Of a stretch of 64,000 bases of DNA, positions 58,281 through 64,000 are shown piece by piece. The stretch covers positions 76,823,045 to 76,887,044 of the forward strand of contig CM066985.1 of the NCBI GenBank assembly GCA_033977485.1, read 5' to 3'. Each line of letters opens with the position of its first letter. The first letter of the stretch is position 1. Under the pieces are notes generated by a model. The model did no database searches. It worked only from the letters and a program-made list of their open reading frames with translations, and was not told where the DNA came from. A program made the position numbers and the translations under genes. This DNA comes from Hydrangea macrophylla. Lineage: Eukaryota; Streptophyta; Magnoliopsida; Cornales; Hydrangeaceae.

Positions 58281-58433
58281 GGGTTCGCATAGTAATATTG
58301 CAGTTTTTGTTTTTCAATTTTCATTTTATTTTTGGAGTGAATTCTCTTAAATTAGTCCATCATGAATGCAAAAAATCAAAATCAAAAACAAAAAACTAAA
58401 CACTGCAATGTTACTATGCGAGCGGTAAAAATT
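58281..58433. mobile_element. Foldback MITE
   Basis: The left arm GTTCGCATAGTAATATTGCAG pairs with the right arm CTGCAATGTTACTATGCGAGC (inverse), continuing into T-rich and A-rich inner arms. About 150 bp, non-coding. Confidence 0.65.
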
Positions 58434-59316
58434 AAAATCATATTCTTCACTTTAGGGCTTAGGATTTAGCGCGTGGAAATAAATGGGATATCTCTAGTAC
58501 GTATTCTACCATTCTCAAGACCGGTTCAAAGCAGAAAAGTGTACATGGAAGCACCAAATTAGTGCAGCAGTTCATGATTGAAGACACCGGGCTCGTAACA
58601 ACACCGAAAAGACGATATATTGGATTTTTCTGCAAAGAATGTCCTATACCCGACCTATATGCGTGCGTGAATACATATTTACATCAATATCAGAGCTAAT
58701 AAATTGTTGATTCGCCCATTTATAATCCCAAAAATGAATCTACCATTGAAGCTTCTTGAAACTTTTCATATAAAATCCTAAAAAATACAAGTCTTTTGGA
58801 TTTGGATCTCACAAGCACTAGCTACATTTGATTCTTCTAAGGAAGCAGAGGTTCCGTGTAAATGATTGGAGACGGCCTGTTTTGTTAGGCCTTGATAATG
58901 TACATTGATTAATTGGGTCCCATATATATATATATATATGTATAAATATATATGTCGTGGTTGAAGATGAACAAACAAAGCCCAATCTCATTCATGCTTT
59001 TGGGGCTTGTAGGAGTTCGGCAGCCTATAAGGTTTTGTTTGGCAAAAAAATTTTTCTTTTTGTTGTTGGATTGTTAAACTGCTACCAAACAATCCTGTTC
59101 TTGACATAAAGCGCGTGTGCATGAATAGTAACTCATAGTTGTGGCTGTACAAGCAACCCCTACTTGCAAGAGTAACGCAAAGTGGTGCGTTTGGCTCGTC
59201 ATTGTTTTATTCTTCCAATTGACAGCGGAAAGTGTATCATTTTCATACTCCTAAGGTCCTATAAATCTATTTTATGTAGATTCTGTGAATTCTCGAATTT
59301 TTTTTATATAAAATAA
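58434..59316. other. AT-rich intergenic DNA
   Basis: Nothing is supported. It includes an (AT)n run near 58923-58940. Confidence 0.35.
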
Positions 59317-59882
59317 TTAATGGTTCATTTGGTAACGTTGTAGTTTTTTATTTTTGTTTTTATTTTTTTTAAATGAAAATTAAAAATATGTTTGGTAATT
59401 TTTTTTTTTTTTTAAATAAAAACGTTTTAAAAAATTAGAAGAAAATTGAAAACACCAAAAAATTGTTTTGAATTTTTAAAATCACAAAACACGTCCCGAT
59501 TTGTTTTCTATTGGCTTAGAAAAACACATCCCGATCAGATGGTTGAGTATGAACCTTTAACCTCATATGATTATAAAAGAGTAAAAACGTGACAAGTGTC
59601 TCTATAGAGATAATGGGCTAGCCGGGTCTTAAAACAGCATTTTTTTTTATTTATTAAAAATGTATTCCGGTGAAGTATATTTTGAAAAATGGATTTGACA
59701 TTAATATCGTTACCAAACACGTTTTCTTTTTTAGTTTTTATTTTTAAAAAAAATCAGCAATGTTCCCAAACAAGTTTTTCGTTTAAATTTTTTGGAAAAA
59801 AAAATGGAATTTGGATTTCGTTTTTAAAAAACTAAAAAATTGAAAAAAAAAAAAAAAAAAAAAAAAGGTTACCACAAAATCT
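59317..59882. mobile_element. Probable A/T-rich MITE
   Basis: The ends contain TTTGGTAACGTTGTAGTTTT on the left and an A-rich tract then GGTTACCACAAAAT on the right, roughly inverted. An inner pair (GTTTGGTAATTTTT and TTACCAAACACGTTTT) is also inverted. Poly(A) at about 59840-59867. Boundaries are uncertain. Confidence 0.35.
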
Positions 59883-61590
59883 TTTAAAGGTGCCTTAAAC
59901 TTCGATTAAAAAAAATGAAATAAAATTTCAAAAAATAAAATTTGTGAATGTTATTTAAAATTTAGTGTTTTGTACACTATATTGGAGGCTAAGGGAATTT
60001 TTGAAAAATTATCTCAATATATGTGAATTTTCCTTGAGTATAAATTATGTATTTATACAATTTTAAATTAGTTGTAAAAAAAATCCAAAATATAGTATTT
60101 TTGTAATATTATATTTTCTAGTGTTTATTACACTATGTGGGACCCACATAATTATAGTTTTTGGTAAATTGTCTAATTCTTTGGAATATGTTAGAGCATG
60201 TAATTTTGTGTTTTGTACACATATTTAATTGTTTTTTATTTTTAATTTTTGAATTAAAACCAAGGTATTTAGTAAACCATTGGTAGATTGAGAAAACTAT
60301 TTAGTAAATTTTCTCAAATTTTGGGATATATCTTAGAGCATATATCGTGTTATGACACGATATTAATTGCTTAAAATATAAACTTGTTAATTATTAAATT
60401 AATATACAGTGTTTTGTACACTGTTTGGGGACTGGAGAAACTTTTTTATAAATTATCTATATTTTTATATTTGAGCATAAAATTTATGCTTATGGGCATT
60501 ATTTATAATTGCTTGAAATATCCAAAATAGATTTTAAATTTTTTAAATTAATATTGGGTGTTTAGAACACCATGTTAGGCCACTAAAATTTTTTGGAAAA
60601 CAAATTCCTCAAACGTTTTGTATTTTTGGGAATTTGGTTGCATATAGTTAATTTGTTTAACTAAATCAATTTAATGTATTCAATTGATTAAAAATGATTT
60701 TGGGCTATGTTAAATTGTGAAAACAAATTATTTATAGAGAAAAATCAGTTTTTCAGCTATTCAAATTTTTTCTTGAGTTTTCAATTATTGTGTTTAATTT
60801 ACAAGCCCTAATTAAATTAGTTTTAAATTTGTTTTAAGGCCTAAAATTGTTTTAAATTAGTGAAAAATTAAGCATTTTTCATGAAACCTTTTCTTAGCTT
60901 TTGGGAGCTATCTGGCTTAGCAATGAATTAGCTTATTGCATTTTATTATTTTTGAGGCTCACTGCATTGTTGGTCATATTTATATTACTGTTGTTTGTGA
61001 TTGGTTGACCCCGAGACCTCTACCCCTCCTCTTTAAATGGAGAGATGGTTCAGTCGATTCATTTAAAATACCGCATGAGTACTTGACATATGTGATTAAT
61101 TCATTAATTAATCTAGATCAAGGGAATGGACAATTAATTGACAATTTATTTTTTACCTTGTGTCTTCACGATGTATGTTTAAGGTTGTTTCTTTGTATAT
61201 GTATGAACAAATCATCCCTATTTTTATGGTTATACATGTAATGTGAGGATGAGCTTTTATGTATTGGAAAAGATGATTTGTAAAGGGGTGAATTTATTTG
61301 TTTATGTGATATACACTTGAATTATCTTAGCATGAGCTCTAAATTTCACTGTGGATGATGTTAGATATGTTGAGTATTATCTATACATATTTGTTTAAAA
61401 ATCATTTATAAGACATTTTCTTGGTTTACAAAAGTAAAGTGATGACTTTGTGCCTAGCGGATTTTCGATCTCGAAATTGTAAAGAGTGAAAATGTTTTGA
61501 TAATTGGATTTTGGAACAAATTTCTAAAATGTGCAAATAATAATGTCAAACCCTTGCATGTTATCGAAATGTTTTAAACCACATTGTTGT
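59883..61590. other. AT-rich intergenic DNA
   Basis: Contains several loosely repeated segments around GTGTTTTGTACAC, GTGTTTAGAACACC and GGGACTGGAG (59970-60600), which may be an old decayed element. A 101-codon frame at 60936-61241 has no domain and is probably chance. Confidence 0.35.
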
Positions 61591-62470
61591 TGATCATTAC
61601 AAAGATAACAAGTTTAATGGGACTAATTTTGTAATATGGCACCACAATGTAACACACCTATAGAATGAGTAAGAGCTTATGGGGCTTTCGACGCATTCTA
61701 TGGTCCAACCTAATGAACCGAAGAATAGGCCTATGGCCCAATGTCATTGTAACATTGAAGTCTATAACACTTGGTTTGAGAAAGATCATAGCACGCGTTA
61801 TACGATAAAGCAGCATGCGTCATGATTGGGAAGTATGACTGCATAAGTACTACCCAACAGCCAAAGAATTGAGGGACCAGTTCAGTTTTTCTTTTGATGG
61901 CACATCTACTACAAAATTCAGTAGTCCAGTCCCGAAGATCGAAAACATATAGGAGAGATTCCAAACACGCAATGACTGAACATCTAAGGTCGATTTCAGT
62001 GTGATTCATGATATCAGATTGCTGGGAACGTCCTTCCTGGCGAACTACAGTTTCAAGCTATGATTAGTTCTCTGCCTGATTCGTGTCTCCACATAAAGAA
62101 AATTATGATCCACAATAGAAATATTAATTGTTTATGATATTGCTAGTTTGTTGCGCTGAACAGAGCACCAAGAGGTGAACCATATTGCTACACTCTTGAT
62201 CACAACTTTCATAAGTGGAGGTGAGCGCAAGGCTAGTGGGCCTAAATGCAATGGTAAGGATAAACCTGCAAAGAAGTAGGGTATGGCTGGCAGTTATGCG
62301 CCCAAGGCTAACAAGGTGGAAGAGCACAATCAAAGGCGTTTTTTGATTCGGTGGCAATATGATGGATATTCATTTTTGGTGGTGGTATGGTTATCTCTAG
62401 AATAACTACTTAAGAATTAATTTGGTTAATTATAGTTTCTTCTATTACATGTGTTGTTAATTCATTGATT
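61591..62470 (+). pseudogene. gag: Decayed copia gag
   Basis: Fragments in several frames match copia Gag order: FNGTNFVIWHHNV at the start (about 61613), NTWFEKDHS, LNI-GRFQCDS with the ISVMIHDIRLLGN region, then ISSLPDSCLHIKK and the basic tail (VALNRAPRGEPY). Many stops and shifts. No zinc knuckle is intact. No LTR was recognised upstream. Confidence 0.65.
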
Positions 62471-63250
62471 TTGAGACATGGCATGCTGGACTTGAACACA
62501 TAGGATCTGATAGGATGAATCAATTAACTCGAGAAGGCATGTTGGGCCCACTCACTAAGGTTGACCTACCTACATGTGAGTTTTGCTTAAATAGCAAAGC
62601 ATGCCGAAAGCGTTTTAGTAAGGTTGTTAGAGCTACTCAAGCATTAGACCTAGCTCACTCAGATATCTATGGACTTATGGATGTTAAGGCATGTCATGGC
62701 GCATTTTATTTTCTCACTTGAATAGCTTATTGCACATGAGTACTTATCTAATCAGTTCAGGGAATAGTGTGAGGAAAAAGGGATACGCAGACAATTTCAT
62801 ATTCCTGAAATTCCGCAACAATATGGAGTTGTAGAGAGAAGGAATAGGACACTCTTAGATATGGCTAGGTATATTATGGCACAAGTCAACCTCCTAACAT
62901 CATTTTGTGGGCACTATTGAGCAATGGAAAGGTGAAACGCTTAATTTGGAGCATTCGCGACAGTAGGGATTATCTGATTATGTTCACAATACCCCCCATG
63001 AGATTGAAAAACTAGACCTGAGAGCTAGAAAACATATCTTTATAAGAGTTATGTATGGTGAACACCAGGATGAAGGAATGACAGAGGTAGAGTCATGTGA
63101 TGTTGAATTTATTGAGAATGACTTCCCCAATATTGGTGATGCTAAGAGAGATCGTGACCTCTACATGTTGGAAGATGTTGTAGACAACATACCATCTTTA
63201 AGAGAGGGTGGCGAGATTGAGATTCCGCATCTAGTAATCTTTAAAAATGG
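62470..63250 (+). pseudogene. Decayed copia integrase region
   Basis: TWHAGLEHIGSDRMNQLTRE with GPLTKVDLPTCEFCLNSKAC (62474-62610) is the GAG-pre-integrase zinc finger. LDLAHSDIYGLMDVKACHGA contains the first catalytic Asp. GVVERRNRTLLDMARY near 62828-62875 contains the catalytic Glu. The region of the second Asp is mostly deleted. The frame 63051-63263 (VEFIENDFPNIGDAKRD) is the linker to RT. Confidence 0.8.
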
Positions 63251-63754
63251 TATTAGTCTCTAGCCAAGTGGGAATACACCACTAGACGCTAGTAGGAGTG
63301 CACCGCTAGGCACTCAAGATTCTCAGGTGGTACACCGTAGGTCCGTAGGTGATGAGAAAAAAGTTCATTGTCACCGTTTTGAGATTAAGGGAGACATTTT
63401 CATGTGTGCACAAGTGGATGAGGATTAGCCTGCTTCTTTTGTTGAAGTGTTTTCTTTTTCTACTAAAGATGAGTGGATAGTTGCTATGCAAGATGAGATG
63501 AGCCCTATGGACGAGAATAAGGTCTGGGAGTTAGTTAACATTCCCCCTAGGTGTAAGACTATTGGAGAGAAGTGTGTTTTCAAAGGCTAACGTAAGACAG
63601 ATGATTCAATTGACAAGTATAAGGCATGCCTTATGGCGATAGTTTGTACCCAAAGAGGGTATAGACCATGGAAACATCCCAAAGGGTGATATCCAACCAC
63701 ATTCGCCTTATCCTAGGGATTGCGCACGTTCAGTTTTAGAACTCCTTCAATTGG
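63251..63754 (+). pseudogene. Decayed copia RT N-terminal region
   Basis: WIVAMQDEMSPMDENKVWEL and the following KTIGEKCVFK (63474-63590) are the beginning of copia RT. A stop follows FKG and further stops occur in the next 150 bases. RT is cut before its catalytic YVDD by a different sequence at about 63755. Confidence 0.8.
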
Positions 63755-64000
63755 ATGTTTAAATTAGCACGATGAAATGTTTTGATTACCGCGAGCATGG
63801 TGATGTGTATTTGAGCATGTTAAGTTGCTTATTTGGGTCAGAAGGAGCACGTGGTCACCGTGCCATTTTGTGGAGCCGATATAGGCATTAAGGTCGCACG
63901 ATTGAAGAGAAGAATCGTGCGTCTTACCCTTTCGCGTGGACTTATTGGCAAGGAGTTGCGGATTGGGAGTATGGACGGACACGTGAGTCTCCCGCAACTA
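63755..64000 (+). mobile_element. Partial Tekay-like LTR fragment, leaves the window
   Basis: TTAGCACGATGAAATGTTTTG followed by TTTGAGCATGTTAAGTTGCT and TATTTGGGTCAGAAGG resembles element C at about 15143-15222 (GCACGTGAAATTATGATAA, GAGCATGTTATGTGTCTACT, TGGGTCAAAGG). Its left edge lacks an LTR start, so this is either a truncated LTR or a diverged relative. Confidence 0.4.

Noticed and set aside
60936..61241. 101-codon frame in AT-rich DNA
   Set aside because: No domain, no neighbouring coding signal, and composition compatible with chance.

Overview
The window looks like heterochromatin-type intergenic DNA from a repeat-rich flowering plant, probably a eudicot. It contains Tekay/Del-like and Athila-like Ty3/gypsy elements, Ty1/copia elements, two plant-type Helitrons, many foldback MITEs and a tRNA-derived SINE. 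I found no complete host gene, rRNA, tRNA or CRISPR array. From the boundaries below, transposons with defined ends cover about 79% of the 64 kb, before counting the small MITEs and the copia wreck at the right edge. The species cannot be named from this sequence.

Layout. 1-4.4 kb: AT-rich DNA with five MITEs and a SINE. 4,416-8,387 and 8,547-11,551: two non-autonomous Helitrons only 159 bp apart, each with a 5' TC, a 3' hairpin, a CTAG end and an A/T target. 11,691-45,114: one 528-bp MITE (K) split by a 33-kb nest. Inside K sits the small LTR element A (12,213-45,103). A's 5' LTR holds the Athila-like element B (12,433-30,219), and B holds the nearly intact Tekay-like element C (14,188-23,235). 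A's interior holds solo LTR D (31,106-44,052), D holds copia element E (32,060-42,957, minus strand), and one LTR of E holds solo LTR F (39,833-42,203). Each LTR-element layer has a 5-bp target-site duplication readable on both sides: TATTT, GTGAG, AAGTC, GGTTC, AATTA and TTCAT. 45,478-52,473: solo LTR J (ATTCT), itself split by long LTR H (46,046-49,306, CACCC) and solo LTR G (49,877-52,339, CACAC). 52,484-55,827: a second long LTR, I (GTAAG), sister of H. 55.8-61.6 kb: AT-rich DNA with MITEs, one of them an almost perfect 70-bp-arm hairpin. 61.6-63.75 kb: a decayed copia gag-pol on the plus strand, ending at a Tekay-like LTR fragment that leaves the window.

Coding capacity is essentially that of retrotransposons. 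C has Gag with a zinc knuckle and a Pol of protease, RT, RNase H, HHCC/DDE integrase and a C-terminal chromodomain-like tail. C is broken only by an in-frame TGA in gag and a one-base shift at the gag/protease junction. Its two 2,148-bp LTRs differ at four sites that I can see, so the insertion is young. B keeps gag and protease but has no RT or integrase. E and the right-edge copia are pseudogenes.

The most unusual signal is a set of short CpG-centred palindromes arranged in arrays inside many of these LTRs. Related decamers (CAGTCGACTG, CAATCGATTG, CAATCGATCG, often followed by GAACC) recur in gypsy LTRs C, D, F and G and in copia E. Sister LTRs F and G carry the arrays at the same places but with different palindromes. 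LTR J has an array of GCCCGAT/ATCGGGC and LTR H a small CCGCGG-core array. This looks like a fast-evolving regulatory or silencing-target module shared across element superfamilies.
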